DNA of 64,000 bases from Mycetocola zhujimingii. GTDB lineage: Bacteria; Actinomycetota; Actinomycetes; Actinomycetales; Microbacteriaceae. Position 1 is the stretch's first letter. Each line of letters opens with the position of its first letter. The notes under the pieces were generated by a model that saw only the letters and a program-made list of their open reading frames with translations, had not been told where the DNA came from and searched no databases. Location: positions 2,542,001-2,606,000 of the forward strand of contig NZ_CP026949.1 of the NCBI RefSeq assembly GCF_003065425.1, in the 5' to 3' direction. The position numbers and the translations under genes are program-made. Positions 29,087-37,419 of the stretch are shown piece by piece.

Positions 29087-30043
29087 CTAGGAGGCGAAAC
29101 GATCGGTGGCTTCGATCAGCGCATCGAGGATTCCCGGTTCATCGAACGCGTGCCCGGCATCCGGAATCATCTTCAGCTCGGCGTGCGGCATCGCTTCGGC
29201 GAGCGCCCACGCCGTCATCGGCGGCGTGCACATGTCGTATCGACCCTGCACGATGACGGTGGGGATGCCGGCGAGCTTCGGAGCATCCCGAATCAGCTGT
29301 CCTTCCTCCCACCACCCGCCGTTCATGAAGTAGTGGTTCTCGATGCGGGCGAATGCGACGGCGTATGCGGGTTCGGTGAAGCGCGCAATGTTCGCCTCGT
29401 TGGGGAGAAGAGTGATGGTCGACGATTCCCAGCGCGACCAGGCAACCGCCGCCGGCTCGTGCACGGCCGGGTCCGGGTCGTTGAGGAGCGTCGAATACGC
29501 ACGGATGAGATTGCGGCGCTGATCGACAGGCACCGGCTCGAGAAAGCCCTGCCACAGGTCAGGAAAGACAGCGGATGCGCCACCCTCGTAGAACCAGTCA
29601 AGCTCGACCTGGCGCAGGGTGAAGATGCCCCGGAGGACGAGTTCAGACACCCGATCGGTGTGGGTCTGTGCGTACGCGAGGGCGAGCGAGCTGCCCCACG
29701 ACCCACCGAAGACCTGCCAGGTATCCACGCCGAGGTGTTCACGCAGCTTCTCGATGTCGGCGACCAGGTGCCAGGTGGTATTCGTCTCGAGGTCCGCTTC
29801 CGGCGCGCTCGCGTGCGGCGTGCTCTTGCCACAGCCGCGCTGGTCGAAGAGGACGATGCGGTACTTGTCCGGATCGAAGACGCGGCGCTGGCTCGGGGTC
29901 GTTCCGCCGCCGGGCCCGCCGTGCAGGAAGACGACGGGCTTGCCGCCCGGGTTACCGCTCGTCTCCCAGTAGATCAGCTGACCGTCACCCACATCCAGGT
30001 GGCCTGTGTCATACGGTTCAATCTCCGGATACATCTCGCGCAT
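29087..30043 (-). CDS. pip: Prolyl aminopeptidase (alpha/beta hydrolase, S33)
   Basis: 318 residues. Characteristic blocks: FLHGGPGGGTTPSQRRVFDP, YRIVLFDQRGCGKSTPHAS, nucleophile elbow GGSWGSSLALAY (GxSxG), FYEGGASAVFPDLW, and the late histidine region DAGHAFDEPG. It releases N-terminal proline from peptides in the cytoplasm. The length matches bacterial proline iminopeptidases. Single gene; the neighbours are divergent or unlinked. Confidence 0.93.
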   Translation of the reverse strand: MREMYPEIEPYDTGHLDVGDGQLIYWETSGNPGGKPVVFLHGGPGGGTTPSQRRVFDPDKYRIVLFDQRGCGKSTPHASAPEADLETNTTWHLVADIEKLREHLGVDTWQVFGGSWGSSLALAYAQTHTDRVSELVLRGIFTLRQVELDWFYEGGASAVFPDLWQGFLEPVPVDQRRNLIRAYSTLLNDPDPAVHEPAAVAWSRWESSTITLLPNEANIARFTEPAYAVAFARIENHYFMNGGWWEEGQLIRDAPKLAGIPTVIVQGRYDMCTPPMTAWALAEAMPHAELKMIPDAGHAFDEPGILDALIEATDRFAS

Positions 30044-30207
30044 ACCTCGACAGTATCTCTGTCCGGGTGCTGTGTGAGGGGTCCTTGTGCCTTCCCACGA
30101 ACCGGCCTCGCGGCATCCGTCGCAGAACCAGTGGCACAGAACGCGAGCGGGTGCAAGGTCCCGAACATCTGTGGCCTCGAACCGTCGGCTGGGCGTAGCG
30201 TGGCCGC

Positions 30208-31212
30208 ATGGACAATCGCTATCTCGGCAATTCAGGCCTGAAAATCTCCGAAATCATCTACGGCAACTGGCTGACCCACGGGTCACAGGTTGAGAACGAC
30301 ACAGCGAAGCAGTGCGTCGCCGCTGCGCTCGAGAGTGGCATCACAACGTTCGACACCGCTGACGCCTACGCGAACACCGCGGCGGAGACCGTGCTCGGCG
30401 AGGCGCTCGCCTCCGAACGACGCGAGTCGCTCGAGATCTTCACGAAGGTGTACTGGCCGACCGGTCCGATGGGCCCCAACGACTCCGGCCTCAGCCGCAA
30501 GCACATTATGGAGTCGATTCACGGGTCGCTGACCCGGCTCGACACCGACTATGTCGACCTCTACCAGGCGCACAGGTACGACCACCACACCCCGCTCGAA
30601 GAGACGATGCAGGCCTTCGCCGACATTGTCCGCCAGGGAAAGGCGCTGTACATCGGCGTTTCGGAGTGGAACGCAGACCAGCTGCGCCGTGGTTCTGCTC
30701 TGGCGAAGGAGCTCGGCTTCCAGCTCATCTCGAACCAGCCGCAGTACTCGATGCTGTGGCGGGTCATCGAGGAAGAGGTCGTGCCCGCCTCCCGCGAGCT
30801 CGGCATCTCGCAGATCGTCTGGTCCCCCGTTGCACAGGGCATCCTCTCGGGCAAGTACCTTCCGGGCCAGCCGCTGCCGGAGGGCTCCCGCGCGACAGAC
30901 GCGAAGGGCGGCGCCGACTCGGTGAAGGTGTTCCTCCGCGACGAGGTGCTCACCGCTGTGCAGAACCTCAAGCCCATTGCCGAGGAGCACGGCCTGAGCC
31001 TGGCGCAGCTTGCCGTCGCGTGGGTGCTCGCCAACGACAACGTCGCTGGCGCCATCATCGGCGCTTCCCGCCCCGAGCAGGTGCGCGAGAACGTGAAGGC
31101 GTCCGGCGTCAGCCTGTCGAAGGAGACCCTCGCGAACATCGACAAGGTCCTCGGGTCACTGCCCGAGACCGACCCCGCGAAGACAAAGTCACCGGAGGAG
31201 CGTCCGTCCTGA
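30208..31212 (+). CDS. Aldo/keto reductase
   Basis: 334 residues, AKR TIM barrel. Catalytic tetrad: Asp and Tyr in DTADAYANTAAETVLG, Lys in IFTKVYWPTG, His in YQAHRYDHHTPLEETM. The C-terminal NADPH-binding segment is IIGASRPEQVRENVKASGV. It is close to the voltage-gated potassium channel beta-subunit group of AKRs (YghZ-like). It reduces aldehydes or ketones with NADPH; the true substrate is unknown. The reductase at 31275 follows by 62 bp and may be co-transcribed. Confidence 0.93.
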   Translation: MDNRYLGNSGLKISEIIYGNWLTHGSQVENDTAKQCVAAALESGITTFDTADAYANTAAETVLGEALASERRESLEIFTKVYWPTGPMGPNDSGLSRKHIMESIHGSLTRLDTDYVDLYQAHRYDHHTPLEETMQAFADIVRQGKALYIGVSEWNADQLRRGSALAKELGFQLISNQPQYSMLWRVIEEEVVPASRELGISQIVWSPVAQGILSGKYLPGQPLPEGSRATDAKGGADSVKVFLRDEVLTAVQNLKPIAEEHGLSLAQLAVAWVLANDNVAGAIIGASRPEQVRENVKASGVSLSKETLANIDKVLGSLPETDPAKTKSPEERPS

Positions 31213-31274
31213 CCGACGGCGCCGCCACGACGACTTCTACAACCGCTACGACCTTTACGACCAGGGAGAAAACA

Positions 31275-31937
31275 ATGAGCCGAATCGTCATCATCGGAGG
31301 ACACGGCAAGATCAGCCGCATCCTCACCTCACAGCTCGTCGAGAACGGCGACGAGGTCGTCAGCGTCTTCCGCAACGCTGACCACTCGTCGGAAATCAGT
31401 GCACTCGGCGCAGAGCCGGTCGTCTGCGACATCGAGACGGCGAGCGTCGACGACCTCGTCCCGATCCTCACCGGGGCGGATGCTGTCGTGTTCGCGGCGG
31501 GCGCGGGCCCCAATTCCGGCGCGGAACGCAAGCACACCGTTGACTACGAGGGCTCGGTCAAGTCCATGAAGGCTGCCGAGCGCGCCGGGGTCAAGCGCTT
31601 CGTGCAGGTCTCCGCAATGGGAATCGACGGCGAGGTCGACACCAGCGACGACGTCTGGGCCGCTTACGTAGCCGCCAAGCGCAACGCAGACATCGAGCTG
31701 AAGAAGACGTCACTCGACTGGACGATCCTCCGGCCCGGTGCACTCACGGACGACGAGCCGACAGGCCTCGTCACCCTCGCGACCGAGACCGAACGGGGCT
31801 CAATCCCCCGCGCGGATGTCGCATCACTGATCGCCGCAGCACTGACCTTCCCCGAGACAGCCGGCTTCACCTGGGAGGCCATCTCGGGCGAAACCCCGAT
31901 CCCTGCGGCGATTGCTGCCGCGGTCGCCGCGGGCTAG
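31275..31937 (+). CDS. NAD(P)-binding atypical SDR (NmrA/YwnB-like)
   Basis: 220 residues with AGGGAGAAAACA upstream of the ATG. The dinucleotide motif IVIIGGHGKISRILTSQLVE lies at the N-terminus. VVFAAGAGPNSG, RFVQVSAMGID and WTILRPGALTDDE mark an atypical short-chain dehydrogenase of the NAD(P)-binding YwnB/YhfK type. The YxxxK dyad is replaced by AAYVAAKRNAD, which does hold Y-x3-K. It probably acts as a redox sensor or reductase; function not assignable further. Confidence 0.88.
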   Translation: MSRIVIIGGHGKISRILTSQLVENGDEVVSVFRNADHSSEISALGAEPVVCDIETASVDDLVPILTGADAVVFAAGAGPNSGAERKHTVDYEGSVKSMKAAERAGVKRFVQVSAMGIDGEVDTSDDVWAAYVAAKRNADIELKKTSLDWTILRPGALTDDEPTGLVTLATETERGSIPRADVASLIAAALTFPETAGFTWEAISGETPIPAAIAAAVAAG

Positions 31938-31954
31938 CTCGACCGCTACAGATC

Positions 31955-31992
31955 CATGCGGGCGCTGCAGATGCTTCTGCAGCGCCCGCATG
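31955..31992. repeat. Palindromic intergenic element, copy 1
   Basis: Perfect 16-bp stem CATGCGGGCGCTGCAG / CTGCAGCGCCCGCATG with loop ATGCTT, followed by TTTT and a partial second core TGTGCAGCGCCCGAG. It lies between convergent genes (31937 and 32066). Two related copies occur at 39369 and 46649. It could also terminate transcription. Confidence 0.8.
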
Positions 31993-32065
31993 TTTTGTGC
32001 AGCGCCCGAGATGATGACGGGGCGGATGCCGTCTCGTCGCCGGGCGCGGAGCATCAGCTCGCGCG

Positions 32066-32836
32066 CTACCGACCGGCAGCGACGTAGGCCATGATCCCGT
32101 CGAGTACGCGGGCGAGCCCGAACTCGAACGCCAGCTGCGGGTTGCTCGCCGCCTGGTACACCTCTCCGACAGCCTGCCCGACGCGTCCGGCGAGCGGGTA
32201 CCTCGACCCGTCCATGACCTTCTCGAGCACCGGCGCGTTCGCGGCCCACCATTCGGCGTCGCTTACGCCCGACCGCTGCTGGGTCTGGTCCATGTCGCGC
32301 GCCATCCGCGCTGCGCTGAGCACGAACCCCGCGACCAAAGTCACCATCTGGTCCATGTCGATGTCGCTGAGACCGATTCCCTCGACGGCGGAGAGCTCCC
32401 ACTCGTAGCGGTCGGAGATGTGCGGTCCGAGCGCCGGCCGCGACGTGTCGACCGAGAGCAGCCAGGGATGCCGGCGACACTCGGCCCAGAGGTGCCGCGC
32501 AACGGTATCCAGCCGGGAGCGCAGGTCGCCAGCGAGCTGTGGGTGCGGGATCTCACCGGTGACCTGGTCGACCATGAGCCCGATCAGGTCCTCCCGCCCT
32601 GGCACATAGGTGTACAGGCTCATCACGCCCATTCCCATGCGCTCGGCGACCTTGCGCATCGAGAACGCCTCGAGCCCCTCCTCATCCGCAAGGGCGATGC
32701 CGTTCGCGACGACGGCGTCCACCGTCGTCTTCTGCTTCGGCCCGCGAGCACCGGGCTGCTCCCCCAGGGTGTGGCGCCAGAGCAGCGCCAGCGTGCGATC
32801 CGGGTCAGCCGTGCCTTCACCATCGTTCGCGGTCAT
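32066..32836 (-). CDS. TetR/AcrR family transcriptional regulator
   Basis: 256 residues from ATG 32836. Helix-turn-helix at about residues 45-75 (FSMRKVAERMGMGVMSLYTY), then a TetR_C-type (PF02909) ligand domain (LWAECRRHPWLLSVDTSRPA). It is divergent from a drug-type ABC exporter at 32914, with two matching operators in the 77-bp gap, so it very likely represses both itself and the exporter. An in-frame ATG at 32950 would overlap the exporter promoter and was rejected. Confidence 0.92.
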   Translation of the reverse strand: MTANDGEGTADPDRTLALLWRHTLGEQPGARGPKQKTTVDAVVANGIALADEEGLEAFSMRKVAERMGMGVMSLYTYVPGREDLIGLMVDQVTGEIPHPQLAGDLRSRLDTVARHLWAECRRHPWLLSVDTSRPALGPHISDRYEWELSAVEGIGLSDIDMDQMVTLVAGFVLSAARMARDMDQTQQRSGVSDAEWWAANAPVLEKVMDGSRYPLAGRVGQAVGEVYQAASNPQLAFEFGLARVLDGIMAYVAAGR

Positions 32837-32855
32837 GCCCCTAGTGTACTTACTC

Positions 32856-32900
32856 CGTATGGTGTACGCTCGGCTCCTCATTAACTCCGTACGGCATACG
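32856..32900. promoter_or_regulatory. Tandem TetR operators
   Basis: Two copies of CGTA-N5-TACG, each preceded by ACTC: CGTATGGTGTACG (32856-32868) and CGTACGGCATACG (32888-32900), 32 bp apart (about three helical turns), between the divergent TetR and ABC genes. The second abuts the AAAGGAGT ribosome-binding site of the exporter. Confidence 0.78.
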
Positions 32901-32913
32901 ATAAAGGAGTATC

Positions 32914-33903
32914 GTGCACCTTCCATCCTCCTCCCGGCCCGGTTCCCCACCCGCCCGATCCCCGCAGGCCCCCTCCCTCAGCGCCACCCGGCTGCGCAAA
33001 CACTATGGCTCCGTTCACGCGCTCGACGACTTCGACCTCACCATCCCGGCGGGCAGGATCCACGGCCTGCTCGGGCCAAACGGTGCGGGCAAGAGCACCG
33101 CTGTTCGCGCGCTCGCAACCCTCATCGACCTGGACTCGGGCGAGGCGACCGTCGCCGGGTACGACGTGCGCTCCCAGTCGACGGGGGTCAGGGCGAGCAT
33201 CGGCCTCGTCGGACAGAGCCCTGCTGTCGACGAGATCCTCGGCGGCAGGCAGAACCTCGTCATGTTCGGCCGGCTCTTCGGCCTCGGCAAGCGCAGCGCG
33301 GGGGTCCGTGCCGACGAACTGCTCGCGGCCTTCGACCTGACCGAGGCAGCCACCCGGCCGGTGTCCGGGTACTCGGGCGGCATGCGGCGACGCCTCGACA
33401 TCGCCGCGAGCCTCATCCTCTCCCCCGCGGTCCTCTTCCTCGACGAACCGACGACAGGGCTCGACCCACGAGGACGCAACGAGGTCTGGCGCACCATCCG
33501 CCGGATCGCCCGCGCGGGCACGACAGTGCTCCTCACCACCCAGCACCTCGACGAGGCAGACCAGCTCGCGGACACGATCTCCGTCATGAACGCCGGTCAC
33601 GTCATCCGCTCGGGAACCCCGGACGAGCTCAAGAAACAGCTGGGCGCCGATCGGATCGTCGTCACGGTTGCGGATGCCGCTGACCTCGCGTCCGCGGCGG
33701 ACGCCATGCGGAGCGGAGGCAATCCGACCGTCGACGAGGCGGCGCGCACCGTGACGGCGGAGGCGCCGTCGGGCACCGCGGCGCTCATGGCGACCGTCCG
33801 CGCTCTCGACACCGCAGGCATCCAGCCGATTGACCTTGTGCTCCGCCGGCCGACCCTCGACGAGGTATTCCTCGCCCTCACCGCACAGGAGGACCCATCG
33901 TGA
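32914..33903 (+). CDS. Daunorubicin-type ABC transporter ATP-binding protein
   Basis: 329 residues from GTG 32914 (AAAGGAGT upstream). Walker A GPNGAGKST, signature YSGGMRRRLDIAASLILSP, Walker B VLFLDEPTTGLDPRGRNEVW, and the DrrA-like C-terminal domain ending LRRPTLDEVFLALT. It drives the permease that follows by a GTGA overlap. Typical for export of hydrophobic drugs; substrate unknown. Controlled by the TetR protein encoded upstream. Confidence 0.93.
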   Translation: MHLPSSSRPGSPPARSPQAPSLSATRLRKHYGSVHALDDFDLTIPAGRIHGLLGPNGAGKSTAVRALATLIDLDSGEATVAGYDVRSQSTGVRASIGLVGQSPAVDEILGGRQNLVMFGRLFGLGKRSAGVRADELLAAFDLTEAATRPVSGYSGGMRRRLDIAASLILSPAVLFLDEPTTGLDPRGRNEVWRTIRRIARAGTTVLLTTQHLDEADQLADTISVMNAGHVIRSGTPDELKKQLGADRIVVTVADAADLASAADAMRSGGNPTVDEAARTVTAEAPSGTAALMATVRALDTAGIQPIDLVLRRPTLDEVFLALTAQEDPS

Positions 33904-34745
33904 CCACGCTCACCCCCGATGCGCCGGCGCCGCACGCGCCGGCATCCCGATCCTCGGTTCCTCGTTCATCGGCCCTGCGCAACGGCTGGATCCTCACCCA
34001 GCGCGAGCTGCTGCACTGGGTGAGGCAGCCCGCACTGCCGATCTTCGGGCTGCTGTTCTCGATCATGCTTCTCCTCATGTTCGGGTTTCTCTTCGGCGGC
34101 GCGATCGAGGTCCCCGGCGGCGGCGGCTACATCACCTTCCTGCTCCCCGGCATGTTCACGCTGACCATGCTGTTCGGACTCGAAGGCACGATGCTGGCCA
34201 TGTCGACGGATGCCGCCAAGGGCATCACCGATCGCTTCCGGTCGATGCCGATCCACAGTTCGGCAGTGGCGCTCGGGCGAAGCGGAGCCGACATGGCGTC
34301 GTCCATCCTGAACCTCGCCGTGCTTCTCGGTGGTGGCCTGCTGATCGGGTGGCGCATCACCACAGACATCGGTTCAGCGTTGCTCGCCGTCCTGCTCCTG
34401 TTGTGGCTTCGGTTCGCCCTGCTCTGGATCGGCATTTTTCTCGGGCTGGTCTTTCGCGGACCCGGCGCGACCATGGCCGTTCAGGTGCTGATCTGGCCGA
34501 TCGGCTTCCTGTCCAACGTCTTCGTTGCGCCGGAGACCATGCCGGGCTGGCTCGGCGCCGTCGCCGAGTGGAACCCGATCTCAGCCACAGCCACCGCTAC
34601 TCGGCAGCTCTTCGGTAACCCGACCGGCATCACGTCGGGCTGGCTGCCGGATGCCGCGCTCGGAATGGCGCTCGGGTGGCCGCTCCTGATCACGCTCGTG
34701 TTTTTGCCACTGTCGGCGAGGGCGTACCGCCGGTTGCGCCGGTAG
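33900..34745 (+). CDS. ABC-2 type permease (DrrB-like)
   Basis: 281 residues with six helices. It starts GTG (33900) overlapping the ATPase stop. Contains RNGWILTQRELLHWVRQPAL, IEVPGGGGYITFLLPGMFTL and FLSNVFVAPETMPGWLGAVA, the last being a hallmark of the daunorubicin-resistance permease family. It forms the exporter channel with the preceding ATPase. A strong terminator follows at 34786. Confidence 0.92.
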   Translation: MTTLTPDAPAPHAPASRSSVPRSSALRNGWILTQRELLHWVRQPALPIFGLLFSIMLLLMFGFLFGGAIEVPGGGGYITFLLPGMFTLTMLFGLEGTMLAMSTDAAKGITDRFRSMPIHSSAVALGRSGADMASSILNLAVLLGGGLLIGWRITTDIGSALLAVLLLLWLRFALLWIGIFLGLVFRGPGATMAVQVLIWPIGFLSNVFVAPETMPGWLGAVAEWNPISATATATRQLFGNPTGITSGWLPDAALGMALGWPLLITLVFLPLSARAYRRLRR

Positions 34746-34785
34746 CGACAGGTCCCAGCGACAACTCCCGGCGACAACTCTCCGC

Positions 34786-34834
34786 CACACAACGAAGCCG
34801 CCCTCCCCGGTCGGGAAGGGCGGCTTCGTGTGTG
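34786..34834. terminator. Bidirectional terminator
   Basis: Thirteen-base stem ACGAAGCCGCCCT / AGGGCGGCTTCGT (34792-34804 and 34817-34829), extended by CACAC/GTGTG with one bulge, between convergent genes ending at 34745 and 34836. Confidence 0.85.
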
Positions 34835-34835
34835 A

Positions 34836-36926
34836 CTACTTCTTCTTGGCCTTGAGCGACTTCTCCTGCACTGGTGCGGTGCCCGACGCGCGAAGATTTG
34901 CGAAGTACGCAGCTGCTTCGTCCTGGCGCTCGGCTTCGATGCCGGATGCGACCGGCGCCCGGAGGTGCTCCTGGGTGTACCCGAACGCCTCGACCAGGTC
35001 GAGTGCATGCGGACGGAGCCGCGCGAGCAGCCTGTCGATGTATGCCGTGACGGCACTGGCGCGCTGGCCGGACAGCCGGCCGTTGATCAGGTACCAGGAG
35101 AGGTTCTTCTCGATCAGCCCGAGTCCGAACAGGTCCCTGAGCCAGGTCAGCACCTTCTTCGTGCCCGGGTCGGTGACATCGGCGAGTGCCTCGGTGAACG
35201 CTTCCCACTGGAGCAGCTCGGTGTGCGCGCGAGCAGCTTCAATGAGTTGGTTCTGGTTCGCGTTGAAGAGTGCAGCGGCATCCGTCGCACTCAGCTTGCT
35301 CGCTGCCCGCAACCGGCCGGCGATCCCGGCAACCATTCCCTCGACGCGGGCCGTGAGCAGCTCGCGCTGTGTCGCCTCATTCTGCAGGTGCCCGACGGAC
35401 CGTGCCGTCGAGCCAAAGTCTGCAACGGTCTGCGCGAGAGAGCGAAGCCCTGTGCCGTGAACGACCCGTCCGCGAGCCTGTTCGGCCGCGAATCGAGCGA
35501 GAGTCGCGGCGTCAGCGCCCTTGAACCGCTTGGCGTAGTCACCGAGGAGTCGCTTGCCGACGAGCTGAAGCAGCACGTTGTTGTCGCCCTCGAACGTGAC
35601 ATAGACGTCGAGGTCGGCGCGAAGGCTCGTCAGCCGGTTTCCGACCATGAACCCGGCGCCACCGCACGCTTCGCGCGCTTCCTGGAGGGTGTCGAGCGCG
35701 TGCCAGGTCGACAGCGACTTGAGGCCGGCAGCAAGCGTCTCGAGGTCCTGCCTGTCGTCTTCGGTGTCGGACTTGCCGCTGAAGACTCCGTCGAACTTCA
35801 CCAGCAGCTGATCGTGGGCGAAGATCTCCGCGTACGTGGTGGCGAGCTTCGGCAGCAGCCTGCGCTGGTGACGCTGGTAGTCGAGGATGACCTCTTCCTG
35901 CGTGTCGCTGGCCGCGTTGAACTGGCGCCGCTGGCTTCCGTAGGTGATCGCGATCTGCAGGGCGACAGCGGATGCCGCGACAGCGGCACCATCAAGCGAC
36001 ACACGCCCCTGCACGAGAGTGCCCAGCATCGTGAAGAACCGGCGACCTGGGCTCGAGATGGGCGACGAGTACGTGCCGTCCTCGGCGACGTCGCCGTATC
36101 GGTTGAGCAGGTTCGTGCGAGGGATCCGAACGTGGGTGAAGTGAAGCTTGCCGTTGTCGATGCCGTTCAGCCCGCCCTTGATCCCGTCGTCTTCACCGCC
36201 GATTCCGGGGAGGAAGTTGCCCTCGTCGTCACGGAGAGGAACCCAGAAGCAGTGAACGCCGTGGTTGACGCCGTTGGTGATGAGCTGGGCGAAGAGTGTT
36301 GCAGCCTTTCCGTGCACCGCCGCATTCCCGAGGTAGTCCTTCCAGGCCGCACGGAACGGCGTGTGGATGTCGAACTCCTGCGTCTCCGGATCATAGGTCG
36401 CCGTTGTGGCGATCGAGGCAACGTCTGAACCGTGGCCGACCTCGGTCATCGCAAACGCACCGGGGATGTCGAGGCTCATGATGCCTGGCAGCCACTTCGC
36501 GTGGTGCTCGGGAGATCCGAGGTGCATGACGGCCGATCCGAAGAGTCCCCACTGCACACCGGACTTGATTTGGAGCGACGGGTCGGCGGTGACCAGTTCC
36601 TCGAACCCGGCGATGTTTCCGCCGTGGTCGTCCTTGCCGCCGAGCGCGACGGGGAAAGCCCGGAGCACCTGGCCGTTCTCGACGAGGAGCTTGAGCTGGC
36701 CGAAGACCCGCTCGCGGTGCTCGTCGAGGTTCTGGCCCTCGATGCGGTGGAACTCCTCCCGCGCGGCGAGCGCCCTGGCGTTCAGCCGCTGCTCCGGCCA
36801 GGTACCGAGCAACCGGTGCGCGAGGTCAGGTACGTTCACCCTGGATCCGTCCGGGGCACCCGCGGGAAGGTCAGCGAGCACGTCGTCGCGGGTAATCTCA
36901 TCGGGGCGGATGGTGGTGTCAGCCAT
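34836..36926 (-). CDS. Acyl-CoA oxidase family protein
   Basis: 696 residues from ATG 36926. The N-terminal alpha region is followed by the FAD-binding middle domain (IPGAFAMTEVGHGSDVASI), then MLGTLVQGRVSLDGAAV and the C-terminal oxidase domains with YVTFEGDNNVLLQLVGKRL. The length and the TFEGDN block are typical of actinobacterial acyl-CoA oxidases/dehydrogenases. It introduces a trans-2 double bond into fatty acyl-CoA. The gene stands alone, without other beta-oxidation genes. The lysine-rich tail SLKAKKK is not a peroxisomal signal. Confidence 0.9.
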   Translation of the reverse strand: MADTTIRPDEITRDDVLADLPAGAPDGSRVNVPDLAHRLLGTWPEQRLNARALAAREEFHRIEGQNLDEHRERVFGQLKLLVENGQVLRAFPVALGGKDDHGGNIAGFEELVTADPSLQIKSGVQWGLFGSAVMHLGSPEHHAKWLPGIMSLDIPGAFAMTEVGHGSDVASIATTATYDPETQEFDIHTPFRAAWKDYLGNAAVHGKAATLFAQLITNGVNHGVHCFWVPLRDDEGNFLPGIGGEDDGIKGGLNGIDNGKLHFTHVRIPRTNLLNRYGDVAEDGTYSSPISSPGRRFFTMLGTLVQGRVSLDGAAVAASAVALQIAITYGSQRRQFNAASDTQEEVILDYQRHQRRLLPKLATTYAEIFAHDQLLVKFDGVFSGKSDTEDDRQDLETLAAGLKSLSTWHALDTLQEAREACGGAGFMVGNRLTSLRADLDVYVTFEGDNNVLLQLVGKRLLGDYAKRFKGADAATLARFAAEQARGRVVHGTGLRSLAQTVADFGSTARSVGHLQNEATQRELLTARVEGMVAGIAGRLRAASKLSATDAAALFNANQNQLIEAARAHTELLQWEAFTEALADVTDPGTKKVLTWLRDLFGLGLIEKNLSWYLINGRLSGQRASAVTAYIDRLLARLRPHALDLVEAFGYTQEHLRAPVASGIEAERQDEAAAYFANLRASGTAPVQEKSLKAKKK

Positions 36927-37202
36927 GGGAAGGTCCTTGTCTTTCGGCACTGAAGTACGTCTGAATAAACCGTACGAGCGGCACATGCCGATACGAAAAA
37001 TGCCGTCCCACCGCTACAACTGGAGCGAAGAGGCCCCACACTCGCGCTGTGGAAACCTACAGTCCGGGGGGTGATTCCTCATCCAGACCCCACAAGGAGC
37101 CGTGCGAGATTCCGTCGAGCGGTCACAGACGTGCCCTTCGCGCGGATACAGCGTATGGTCAAGAGACACAGCCGGCGCGGCTGGCAGGTCGAAGGAGCAC
37201 TC

Positions 37203-37316
37203 ATGCCAAGCAAATCACCCCAGAAAAACTCCGCCAAAAAAGAACCAGCGAAGTCACTGAAGGAGAAGCGCGCCGACAAGTCGGCGAAGCGCGAAGACAA
37301 GGCTCGCAAGGGCTAA
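37203..37316 (+). CDS. Small basic protein, 37 residues
   Basis: MPSKSPQKNSAKKEPAKSLK and a continuing Lys/Arg-rich tail, with a strong Shine-Dalgarno (GAAGGAG) seven bases before the ATG and a hairpin terminator right after. Short Lys-rich proteins of this kind recur in actinobacterial genomes as hypothetical proteins; I recall the pattern but not a function. It may bind nucleic acid, judging by charge alone. It was kept because the gene unit (RBS, ORF, terminator) is complete. Confidence 0.65.
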   Translation: MPSKSPQKNSAKKEPAKSLKEKRADKSAKREDKARKG

Positions 37317-37336
37317 TCAGCCCGAATACTCTTTCT

Positions 37337-37374
37337 CACTCAAGCGCTGTGCCCCCGGGCACGGCGCTTGAGTG
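37337..37374. terminator. Bidirectional terminator between the small basic protein and recQ
   Basis: Eleven-base stem CACTCAAGCGC / GCGCTTGAGTG (37337-37347 and 37364-37374) with an inner GTGCCC/GGGCAC stem. It sits between convergent genes. Confidence 0.85.
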
Positions 37375-37419
37375 CGTTAACGGCCGCGGCTTAGGAGTAA
37401 CGAGCTGCGGAGCAGACAG

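Noticed and set aside
29150-30241. 363-residue plus-strand ORF
   Set aside because: Antisense of the prolyl aminopeptidase gene and without recognisable motifs.
34965-36428. 487-residue plus-strand ORF
   Set aside because: Antisense of the acyl-CoA oxidase gene, whose motifs are complete; high GC keeps the opposite frame open.
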